This document shows positions 32,226 to 40,238 of a stretch of DNA of 64,000 nucleotides, piece after piece. This DNA is from Mesostigma viride (lineage: Eukaryota > Streptophyta > Mesostigmatophyceae > Mesostigmatales > Mesostigmataceae). The stretch lies in contig RPFO01000240.1 of assembly GCA_009746045.1 (NCBI GenBank), positions 567,501 through 631,500 of the forward strand, read 5' to 3'. Positions within the stretch are counted from its first letter, which is position 1. The number at the start of each line of letters is the position of its first letter. The translations under genes and the position numbers were made by a program. The notes beneath the pieces are model-generated. The model was not told the DNA's origin, made no database searches, and was given only the letters and a program-made list of their open reading frames with translations.

Positions 32226-33575
32226 TCACGGCTTCCTGGACTGACCACCTGCTCCTGCAGCATTGGCCAGATCAGGGCAATCACGGCGCCAGTGACCTGT
32301 CTTACCACAGCCAAAGCACTTATCCTCCTTCCCAGCCTGGGCCTTCCTCTGACCCCCCTGGTTCGGGTTGCCTGGCTTATTCTGGTTGCCTTGGCCCTGG
32401 CTCTTGCCTTGCCCTTGGCTACCTCCCCCCTGCTGACCCCCTTGGTGACCACCAGCCTGCTTCTGACCCTTGTTCTGAGCCCCTTGCTGCTGGCCCTTGC
32501 CACCTTGGTTCCCACCCCCCCTGCGCCTCCCAGCCCTCTGACGCCTGCTAGGACGAGGACCTCCCTGGGCTGCCTGCCCTGGGGCATCCCCCTGCACCTG
32601 GCTAGCGGAGGCTGAAGCACCTGAGGTCTGAATGGTTTTACAAGCAGGGGCAGATGGGCGAATGCTCAAGACTACCCTCTCTAAGGCAGCCAGCGACCCA
32701 TCTGTCTGATCTGCAAACAGCCTAGCTGCATTGCGACCATCCACACTGAGCCCCATACGATCCATGAAATAATCCACCACAGCCCTGATGGGGATCTTGA
32801 AGCCCTGGCTAGACCCCTTCTCCACAATGCGAAGGAGCCTCTGCCATTCCTCAGCTATGGTGCCCCTGATCTCAAACGTATCATAGGCCAGCTTGTAGTG
32901 ATTAGTGAGGTTGAGGACTTTGTCAGAAAACTCTTGACGCAGGCCCAGGAGAAACTGCTCCCAAGAGAGCTTATCCTTCACTGCAGACCTGGCTTTGTCC
33001 CTCACACGCTCAGAAGAATCCCTATTCACTGAGGAAGCATGGAACACCTGGACGAGATTGACAGTGGGATCTACGGAGTAGGTGACTAGCTCCATATCCT
33101 CTAACCACTTGTCTAACTCCTCCTGACTCACGGGTGGCTTCAGAGGCTTCTGGCCGTTCATCACGGCTACAGCACTCATGTGGGGCCTAGTTCCTGGCAA
33201 CGCGCGAGCATCACTACCCACAGCAGAAGCCCCAGCACCCCCAGCCATAGCGTCTACAGAAACATGAGGAGGAACGACTGCCTCGGCCACACGGGCCGTC
33301 TTACCACCGTTGGCCTGCAGCCCCTCCCCTTGGCCTTCTCCAGTCAGCTCAATGCTGTCCGTTGGCCCTTCTGCGCGCTCCTTCCCCCGAGCTTCCTCCT
33401 TTCGCTTCCGGTACCGCGTCCTTTGCCCCGCCACGCCCTCCATCGTGGGAATCGCCTCCCCTTCTGGCTGGCCGACTGCTGGCAGTGACGCTCCCGCCTC
33501 TCCACCCTCCATCGCAACCGCCTTGCTCCCGCCGCCGACCCCGTTCTTGCCCTTAAGCATTATGGGCACAGACAC
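32226..33575 (-). CDS. Element B: Gag with zinc knuckle
   Basis: 449 codons on the minus strand. Residues 1-140 are low-complexity and charged. About 145-300 is a helical gag core (E-E-L-D-K-W-L-E-D-M-E-L, W-E-Q-F-L-L-G-L-R-Q-E-F, E-E-W-Q-R-L-L-R-I-V). Then comes a Gly/Gln-rich RNA-binding tract of about 80 residues, and the knuckle C-F-G-C-G-K-T-G-H-W-R-R-D-C near residue 427. It lies between the pre-gag ORF and the integrase frame, ending about 10 bases before the latter. Gag forms the particle. The intact frame fits the modest LTR divergence. Confidence 0.88.
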   Translation of the reverse strand: MSVPIMLKGKNGVGGGSKAVAMEGGEAGASLPAVGQPEGEAIPTMEGVAGQRTRYRKRKEEARGKERAEGPTDSIELTGEGQGEGLQANGGKTARVAEAVVPPHVSVDAMAGGAGASAVGSDARALPGTRPHMSAVAVMNGQKPLKPPVSQEELDKWLEDMELVTYSVDPTVNLVQVFHASSVNRDSSERVRDKARSAVKDKLSWEQFLLGLRQEFSDKVLNLTNHYKLAYDTFEIRGTIAEEWQRLLRIVEKGSSQGFKIPIRAVVDYFMDRMGLSVDGRNAARLFADQTDGSLAALERVVLSIRPSAPACKTIQTSGASASASQVQGDAPGQAAQGGPRPSRRQRAGRRRGGGNQGGKGQQQGAQNKGQKQAGGHQGGQQGGGSQGQGKSQGQGNQNKPGNPNQGGQRKAQAGKEDKCFGCGKTGHWRRDCPDLANAAGAGGQSRKP

Positions 33576-33609
33576 AAGATGGCAGCAATGAAAGCAACGC
33601 CCTCTATCC

Positions 33610-34727
33610 TCACGAAGCCTCCCTACCTGGCTCGGCCTCCTGGCTCAGCCTGGCTTGTTTGGACTCACGCTCCTGCTGCTCTCTCACGCCCGCAGGTTCT
33701 GCAACCGGTGTAACAGGACGACGCGCGACTGCCAAGTCCGCGTTGAAGACACCGTAGACGCACCCCACCGGTCGCTGGCTGTCTTGTTGACGTTCCACAG
33801 CGACCCTGGGCTCACTAGGATTCCGGAACCACTGCTGGTTCCTCACCCACCGCGTGTCTCCGTTAGCGAGCTGGTTCTGCTCACCTCGCCCCGCCCGATC
33901 GTATTCGTGCACTGAATCCCTAGGAAGGTTTAGCTCTGAGCCCTGCTCAGCCTCGCGGATCTGCTGCGCTGTCCTCACCACTATCCCCCTCGGGCGATCA
34001 GTGTAGGTATGGAAGATGTTATCTGGCGACCTCGCAGCCCCGGCCTCAATCGTTACCGACAGACCTGGTGCCGATGCCGCCCTCGCGCGTCGAGGAGTAT
34101 CCAAAAATGTGAAGATTCCAGGTGGGTTGGTGGTGATCACAAACCTGTCTGCCTGCCCCCTTGCCTCTTGCAAAAGCACAGCAACTAAATTCTCAACAGT
34201 TTGCGAAAACACTTCAGCCGATACCCACGGATTGATCTCCTCACGTCTCCTCGCTTCCCGGATCTCGTCTGTCTCTGGAATTCCCTCGCCCAGCACCGCC
34301 GTAGCCACCCAGTGGTTAAAAAGGCGCGTGCTTCCCAAGGCTATAGCCACAATCTGGCTACACGCTTCTCTCGCAAGGTCAAGGCTTGCTGGCGTAATAT
34401 GACCCCCCTGATACGCCACCTCAACGCCGCTAGCTGTGATAGCCAACGCGTCGCGTAGCCGCACCAGTTCTTCAATGGCCACCCGCCCAGCTTCCCCTGG
34501 CGCGCTTGTCACGCGGGCCCTTTGCACTATAGGATCCGCTGCAGCCGCCCGGTTGCCCCCCCCGAAACTGCGACCCAACCCTCGTCGGCAAGCCCTCTCG
34601 CAATGTATGCCGCCTGCACAAACGTAGGCGCACTTGCTGGCTGCCGGTATGGGTAAAAAGGAGCTTCTTGCGAGCTCTGACCTTCGTCTCCCGCGGCTGG
34701 ATGGCCCGTAGACGATGCGCCAGACAT
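33610..34727 (-). pseudogene. Element B: pre-gag ORF of unknown family
   Basis: Starts at an ATG 33 bases after the 5' LTR (34727) and reaches 33610 on the minus strand; the first ~70 codons and the remaining ~320 are not in one frame. The N-terminus is Pro/Ser-rich, then F-V-Q-A-A-Y-I-A-R-G-L-A. A mainly helical middle (L-D-L-A-R-E-A, then I-V-A-I-A-L-G and R-L-F-N-H) leads to R-F-V-I-T-T-N-P-P-G and S-P-D-N-I-F-H-T-Y-T-D-R-P-R-G. The C-terminal 100 residues are Arg/Gln/Glu-rich. It aligns clearly with the ORF of H at 55672 and more weakly with C's at 48093. I recognise no known domain. Capsid-related and RNA-binding roles are both possible. Confidence 0.7.
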
Positions 34728-34750
34728 GAAATGGCAGGAAATCACGAAAA

Positions 34751-34760
34751 CAATAATACG
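34751..34760 (-). other. Element B candidate primer site
   Basis: CGTATTATTG follows the LTR directly on the minus strand. CGTATTA is also the first thing after the LTRs of C and H. It does not start with TGG, so if it is the primer site it would use a tRNA fragment and not an intact 3' CCA end. Confidence 0.5.
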
Positions 34761-35425
34761 ATTTAGCGACGCCGGCCAGGCAGCTGCTGTGAGCTCCTGG
34801 TCCTTGTCGCGACTGTTAGGACCTAGGTCGCGTAGCTTGCAACCTTTGCTCCTCGCCCCAGGTAACGCTCTCGCTGGCTTGCTCACTCCAAGTGACAACC
34901 ACGGTGCGTCGGCAAAGAACTGCCTTGACCTGCCTTAGGCCATAGCTTTATGTTACCTCATTTCCATCGTGCCCTAAGGCATCTCCCGTCGGCCTCGCGC
35001 AGTGCACCGCTACCTTGCCAGAGCTCAGCTTACCGCTACCTTGCATCCTTGCTGCAGGCAGCGTTAAGGACCTCTGACATCCCGTGACTAGGTATCACCA
35101 GTTCCTGTCACAGCTCTGCACGGATGCGTATCCTTGCAGAGCCCGCGACTGGCATACTGGTCTCTACTTAGCCACAGGACCGTTGCGTCCTCAGCCTCCG
35201 TGGACCTTAGTCACGTGATGGTCCAGGCTAAGCCTGTGCAGGCCCTGCCTGCCACGTGTCCTGTCCACGGCGACCTCGGTGTGCACTGCCGCCGCCGCCG
35301 GTCGGCAGTACTTCGGGACCTGATAACTCTCACGTCCCTTGTCTGTTTCAGGCGGTCAGCACGGCGTTAGAAAGGTCTCCTCATCCTGCATCCAACTAGC
35401 ACATTGGCGTCCCAATATGCTAACT
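34761..35425 (-). repeat. Element B 5' LTR
   Basis: 665 bp. The 5' end in element direction (35397-35422) is a hairpin with 11-bp arms, one mismatch and a 4-base loop. Confidence 0.95.
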
Positions 35426-35920
35426 GCGTCCGCGTCCGTTTACTGACCATGGGTGCTCTAATCGTTGGGCCCGTTGCGCATGGTAAAAGGCCGCGTTCTG
35501 GCTAAGCTGACCATTCGGCTGCGGTTGCCACTGTGGCCGCGGCGGCGGTTGCAACTGTGGCGGTTGCTCATGCTGCGGCTGCAATTGCTGCGGGGGCTGT
35601 GCCGGTGGGATGGATGCACTAATTGGATCTGACCTGGGAGACTCCCGCCTCGGGCCGGTCTCCACCCGTTCCGACCTACTGAAAAATTCTCCCTGCATAT
35701 GCTGCTGCTGCTCGCTATCTATGAACATTCCGGCCTGTGGTCTGTACGACTCACGGGCGGGACTAGCCAGCACACCTGGCTGACCTGCAGAGCTGCCCTG
35801 CTGGGAGGCTGGGCTCCGCTGTGATATCTCCTCATGTGCCTGTACGGCCGGACTATCTATACCCGTCTCCCTAACCTCTGACCCTTTAGGTTTACCTTTA
35901 CCCCTTGTTTTAGGCGCCAT
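35426..35920 (-). pseudogene. Element D: Gag N-terminal region
   Basis: Minus strand from an ATG at 35920 (M-A-P-K-T-R-G-K-G). The first 20 residues are Lys/Arg-rich, then a Ser/Gln-rich stretch, then a Pro/Gln tract of about 40 residues (P-P-Q-Q-L-Q-P-Q). Element B cuts it; the gag core is at 25863-27353. A basic N-terminus and Pro-rich linker are common in chromovirus Gag. An upstream in-frame methionine exists, but the basic start 15 codons later looks more natural. Confidence 0.75.
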
Positions 35921-36047
35921 GGTTCCCGTACCACAACCACAAGAAGAGAAGGAAGCAAAAAACAAAGGTCAAGACAACATCTACTGTCTATTATCATATA
36001 TAATACTATAATATTATAGATGAGCCCCTCTAATCACTATGGTCCCG

Positions 36048-36473
36048 TCACTGGGTGCTGGGCGGCTGGCTAGCGTGTGTGCTAATCGCCAGCTGGTTAA
36101 AGGTGACGGTAACCTGCTGCGTAGCTGTAGTGTCCTCTACCCTAGCCAGTGCACTGGTATGTGCGTACCTACGCCCCCTAGATGCAGGACGTGCCCTGGG
36201 CCTAATCTCTAGCGGTGGGGCTTCTACATGTAATCCTACGGGACGTGTCATGTGTGCCTGGATAAACAGATCTGCTTCCCATGCTGTCCCGAACCCCTTA
36301 AAAATAGCTCTATGTCTATCTACTATGTTGTTCCTGCAGTCTACCCAGCTATAAAAAATCCCTATCTTGCCTGTGCCCCCATCATGTGCCAATGCGTAAT
36401 ATAATTGCCTAGACCCATCACTGTCCCATCCCCTAAGTGCCCCAGTATGCCTAATATTATTATTATTAGACAT
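36048..36473 (-). CDS. Element D: small pre-gag ORF with RNase H1 hybrid-binding-like (Cauli_VI) domain
   Basis: 141 codons on the minus strand, starting with M-S-N-N-N-N. Residues about 23-72 fit the RNase H1 N-terminal hybrid-binding domain, also called Cauli_VI: L-Y-Y-A-L-A-H, then G-I-F-Y-S-W-V-D-C, then F-K-G-F-G-T-A-W-E-A. In RNase H1 this fold binds RNA-DNA hybrid; in caulimovirus P6 it is part of a translation transactivator. The rest is basic and Thr-rich. The ORF lies between the 5' LTR leader and gag. Chromovirus I has the same kind of ORF in the same position, so it is a real component. A role in hybrid binding during reverse transcription, or in translating the downstream gag, is inference. 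Confidence 0.8.
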   Translation of the reverse strand: MSNNNNIRHTGALRGWDSDGSRQLYYALAHDGGTGKIGIFYSWVDCRNNIVDRHRAIFKGFGTAWEADLFIQAHMTRPVGLHVEAPPLEIRPRARPASRGRRYAHTSALARVEDTTATQQVTVTFNQLAISTHASQPPSTQ

Positions 36474-37028
36474 GCCACGTCTATTGCATGCAGGCAGGGA
36501 TAGGCAGAGAAGAAGGAACCTTGAGTACCTCTAGTGAGTGACCATCACCTGCTCACAAGGGTTGCCAACAGGCCCTATAATCTAAGAACGCAACGACATT
36601 ACGTAGACAGGAAAACCTGTCAGCACAAGGGAGTAACCTACGTGACAACCCGCCCGTGTACCGGGCCCCAGCACGTAAGCCACTCCCGCGGAGTCCCTCG
36701 CAAGCCAGCCTGTACGGTTATGGCCTGCGTGAACCAACGAGCGAGGCCGGTGTACCCAGAGCCAGCGCTCACAGCACAAACATGAAAACGACAAGAAAAC
36801 AGGGCTGGGCGCACACAACACCGCTCTACGCGTGCAGAGAGAGGAGGGACAGAGCGAGCAATATGGCTGCTGCGCGCCCTACAACCACCATGGCTGCGTG
36901 CCCACCTATTTGCTGCGGATGCGATGTTATCGTTTCTTGCCGTCTTGGTGCAGATCACCGAATTCTCGTCAGGCAGATCACGAGGCCCTGCCCACGCTCT
37001 GTACGAGCTATGGTGGCCCTAGACGAAT
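36474..37028 (-). other. Element D 5' leader
   Basis: About 555 bases between primer site and the first ORF. No ORF of note on the minus strand. It probably holds packaging or translation signals; none is recognised. Confidence 0.5.
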
Positions 37029-37040
37029 CCTCCGATACCA
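37029..37040 (-). other. Element D primer-binding site
   Basis: Minus strand TGGTATCGGAGG, one base after the LTR. It fits a tRNA 3' end ...CCUCCGAUACCA. LARD1, LARD2 and I share TGG and CGGAGG. Confidence 0.75.
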
Positions 37041-37041
37041 G

Positions 37042-37656
37042 TGTTACGAGCCGCCCCAGCGGCTCTGAAAGACCCTAGTCTAGCGTGGGTTACGCCTGAA
37101 TAAACTCGGAATCTGCTTTCCGCCCGGACTACGTGAATGTAGCCCTGAATTCTAGCTAGTACGCGGAATTACTAGCTAGGCCCTGAATGCACAACTAGAT
37201 AAATTATGCATATACATGGAATGCACGAAGGGCGTTAGTGCAGCCCAGATTTGACCCCTGGTTCGGCAGACGAGTTTTACTCAAGTCGATTTTATTCCAA
37301 ACCAAAGATAGGAAGCCATTGTCACCTACGACATTTGTCCAAGACGGCGTGCGTGCCAGCGGGTCGGCCGGGGGCCGAGCCTCTAGCGCTGCAATTAATA
37401 TCAGCCGTAGATGTACATAGTATCCGCCAGTCTGGCACCCGGTACCTGGCAGTCCCGGGTACAGACCAGTAACACACCAAACCGAAAGCAAAGCCACGGG
37501 TACCTGGGCCGGTTGATGGAATAACTCGGCCAAGTCCCCGAATCTAACATAATAACTATCGAAAGTCTCAAACAATATCAAAATGACTTGCGACTGACCA
37601 AACTAATTTATTTTAGGAATTGTTACGCCCAAACATGGGTTAGTAGGGCCGTAACA
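37042..37656 (-). repeat. Element D 5' LTR
   Basis: 615 bp; hairpin of TGTTACG and CGTAACA at 37621-37656. Target duplication GAAAC follows. Confidence 0.95.
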
Positions 37657-38663
37657 GAAACAAAAGGGTTACCTATGAGGGTGATACCCTTGTAACCCTC
37701 TAGCACTAATTGCACAGGGACATCTACCCCTAGGATGGGCATGAGCACCTGCCCAGCCACCTTATAGGCCCGCTGCCCGTCAAACCCCGCAACCTCCTTC
37801 CAACTACTGGGCAGCAAAGGTTAATAGGCCTCGGCCGCCGCCGGGCTGGTGATAGACACGCCTGCCATGGTATCTATGGCCGCAATATGCCTAGAGGGAA
37901 CATCATGAGCTTCAGTCACAACCGTGGGGCACTTATCTGGCATGACGCGGCTGACTTGTGCCGCACCCCCCGCTGCCGCCGCATTGAGCTTGTCCGCCTT
38001 GAGCAGCTGTCGGAGGACGTGGGCCAGCTGGGAGCCCACGCCCGCGCCTGACGATGTGTCCGGCGCCGCCACGGTGGGCGCTGCTGGGGTCGCGGGGAGG
38101 GGCTGAGGTAGCGCCCCCGCGTCGACCCCGGGGACTTGCTCCGGCGCGGCGCCTGCAGGGGGGTGGGCAACAAGCGCATCATGCACAGCCACCCCAAGTG
38201 GGGTGGGTAGGACAGGTTCCAGCCGGGCCCGCTTGGCCGGCCGGCTATCCACATCCCAACCGAGCTGGCGGCTATGCTCCTTGGCCGCCTGGACCTGGGC
38301 ATCGGACGCCTTGTACCGATACACCTTATCCCACGGGATGAGATAGTCCCTATGCTCCCAGTGCACCTTCACCCGCCTATGCACCCAGTCCAAATCCACC
38401 ACCATGCCTGGCCCTTGCATCTGCCCCCGCTTGCCAAAGGAATTCTCCTTGAGAAACAGGACCAACTCCCCCAGCTCCCACTCCTGCGACAAGTCAGGCT
38501 GGGTGCTGTCTAACTGCCGCCTAACCTCAGCGGTGGTAGCGAGGTGGGCCTCCCAATGGTCTGCCACGTCCGGAGGGTAAATGCCCGACTGCAGCCCCCG
38601 CCACAAGGACTCCTCTACCATGCTTGGCAGGGGCTCGATGGCTAGGAACTTGGTATAGCGATC
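37657..38663 (-). pseudogene. Element A: integrase part and protease
   Basis: Minus strand. Just inside the C boundary is D-R-Y-T-K-F, the stretch that follows the first integrase aspartate in element C. Then come the integrase C-terminal domain (V-L-F-L-K-E-N-S-F, V-H-W-E-H-R-D-Y), an Ala/Pro linker and a protease-like end with A-I-D-T-M-A-G-V-S-I (D-T-M, not D-T-G) and P-I-L-G-V-D-V. So A also has protease after integrase. The reading is degenerate with several breaks, as fits the oldest layer of the nest. C cuts its 5' side and D its 3' side. Confidence 0.78.
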
Positions 38664-38668
38664 CATCA

Positions 38669-39289
38669 AGTTGTGAGAGAGTGAATGCCCTGAATTCCGC
38701 CATGGTTCTTGCAGGAATGTTGCCTTTATTATTAAGAATAAGGAACACAGACGTAAGTCACGTCACTTCCAAGACTGCACGCAGCACAGACGACAGGGTC
38801 GCAGTGCCAAGAGAACGTGCACGCAAGAACTAGCGTCCCGGTGCTACCAAGTCACACATATAGGTTTGCTAGGGACGCGTCCAAGTAATCAGCTGCACTG
38901 TCACAGCTGAACTGTCAATCAATTGATTACACAGACTCTGGCACGCCTTTGGCGCGCAGATCTATCAATTGTCCATACGGCTAGTCCTGTGGACCTATCC
39001 GTACGCTGCTCAGCATCAATTGTCTCATAGGTCCTGGCGCGCTACAGCACGCCTACCTATCAATTGACCATCAAGTCCTGTACAAGTCCTGTCAACGTCC
39101 TGCGGACTATCAAAGTGACACTTGTACATCCTGTGTCCGTACGCGCCCACAGTGGCGCGCCGGGTCCTGTCGGCACAGCCTAGGAAACGTCATAACTTTT
39201 ACGTTCCTTAACCAAATGAGGCGTTCAAGGTGCCGTTGGAAAGAGCGTAACAATCTCTATCCATCTAACGTAAATCCTTTACGTTAACT
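38669..39289 (-). repeat. Element C 3' LTR
   Basis: 621-bp partner of 48867-49487, with several CAATTG/TCAATTG repeats inside. Confidence 0.95.
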
Positions 39290-39312
39290 CCAATCCCTTC
39301 TTTTCTTTAGGG
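39290..39312 (-). other. Element C polypurine tract
   Basis: Minus-strand run AAAGAAAAGAAGGGATTGG touching the LTR; a second tract lies at 39406-39427. Confidence 0.75.
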
Positions 39313-40238
39313 ATCACATCCCCTGCCAGGGACCCTTGAAGTAGCTTGAAATGTCCTTCACTCCAGCTTGAAGCTTGAACAGATGTCTTTAATGGCCATT
39401 GCCATCCCCCAGCCTTTTCTTTTAAGGAACTGGAAAAGAAACAGATCTGCCACAGGGAAAACCATTCCATGAGAAATGGATAAAAACCTATGGAAGTGGC
39501 ATTACAGAGTACCACCAGATATTAGAAACACACAAAATTAAATACATACAGGTTAATTCTATGAGGTCTTCTCCAGGAATTAATCCCATCACCTCGGTAG
39601 AGCCTCCAGTACAATGACCTTCTGGCGGTGAGTTACATTAATCCCAGATACTAATCCCATAAAACCCAGTACATATTCAATATAAGTACAATAAATCCAT
39701 GACAATTAAAATACCACTTGACAAAGTAAGGCGTATTACAATAGTTTGCCTGTCATTCTCTCAACAGGGGTCTATTGGCGCCCGTCTTACGGCGCCCGTC
39801 TACTTGCCAGATGGTAAACTGCCACAGCAAACAAATGACAAAATGAAACACATAGGCAACAATTAAATCCTGCCCTGGGGAACTAGGGAAGTCTGAACAG
39901 GCAAACACCTGAACAGGCCAGCTTGTAGAAACATAATACCAGGGAATCGAACCCTGCCCTATAAACCCCAGTATGAAGGTTCCCAGACCATTGTGAGAAG
40001 TATGTACAAATATACATCTCCTGAAAAATAGAATACATGGTCTGTAATGGACCTGTCAACCTTGTGTAGTCAACAGCATGAACCCCAGCCAAAACCTGGC
40101 TGTATCCTGAATAAAATCAGAGTGAGTGTACCATGGTCCATGAGCCTTAGTACAGACTAATATACAGGTATTATGCCAGTCACAATGCTGACACTACCAC
40201 ACAATCCGCTCTCCAATGCCCTATAACCAGGCACCAGC
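39313..40238 (-). other. Element C 3' untranslated region with tRNA T-arm-like hairpin
   Basis: No ORF. It has the second polypurine-like tract (39406-39427), paired GGCGCCCG (39777-39784, 39791-39798) and a T-arm-like 17-base hairpin (39940-39956; arms CAGGG/CCCTG, loop TTCGATT on the minus strand). Compared with B the arms differ (TGGGG/CCCCA) but still pair fully. Confidence 0.65.

Larger units (their letters stand above)
27425..35425 (-). mobile_element. Element B: Ty1/copia-type LTR retrotransposon, 8.0 kb
   Basis: 665-bp LTRs and 5-bp duplication GCGTC (27420-27424, 35426-35430) inside D's gag. LTR ends on the minus strand are AGTTAGC...GCTAAAT, not TG...CA. The order is LTR, pre-gag ORF, gag, integrase, protease, RT, RNase H, long 3' untranslated region, LTR. 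LTRs differ at about three sites by eye, so it is fairly young. Gag and the integrase-protease region are long open frames, but the RT to RNase H part is broken by several breaks and the pre-gag ORF by about one. Confidence 0.93.
8157..37656 (-). mobile_element. Element D: Ty3/gypsy chromovirus, carrying four nested insertions
   Basis: 615-bp LTRs at both ends with TG...CA termini and 5-bp target duplication GAAAC (8152-8156, 37657-37661). Read on the minus strand, the order is LTR, primer site, small RNase H1-HBD-like ORF, gag, protease, RT, RNase H, integrase with chromodomain, extra post-integrase coding, polypurine tract, LTR. B lies in gag, LARD2 in protease, J between RNase H and integrase, and E in the post-integrase region. 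Without these it would be about 10 kb. All domains are present, but it is broken by the four insertions and a small number of other breaks. LTRs differ by about two substitutions and two 3-bp indels by eye, so D is older than E and LARD2, whose LTR pairs look identical. Confidence 0.93.

Noticed and set aside
39940-40030. A complete tRNA gene around the T-arm-like hairpin of element C
   Set aside because: I could not find a matching acceptor stem or a credible anticodon arm upstream, neither here nor at 28560 in B.
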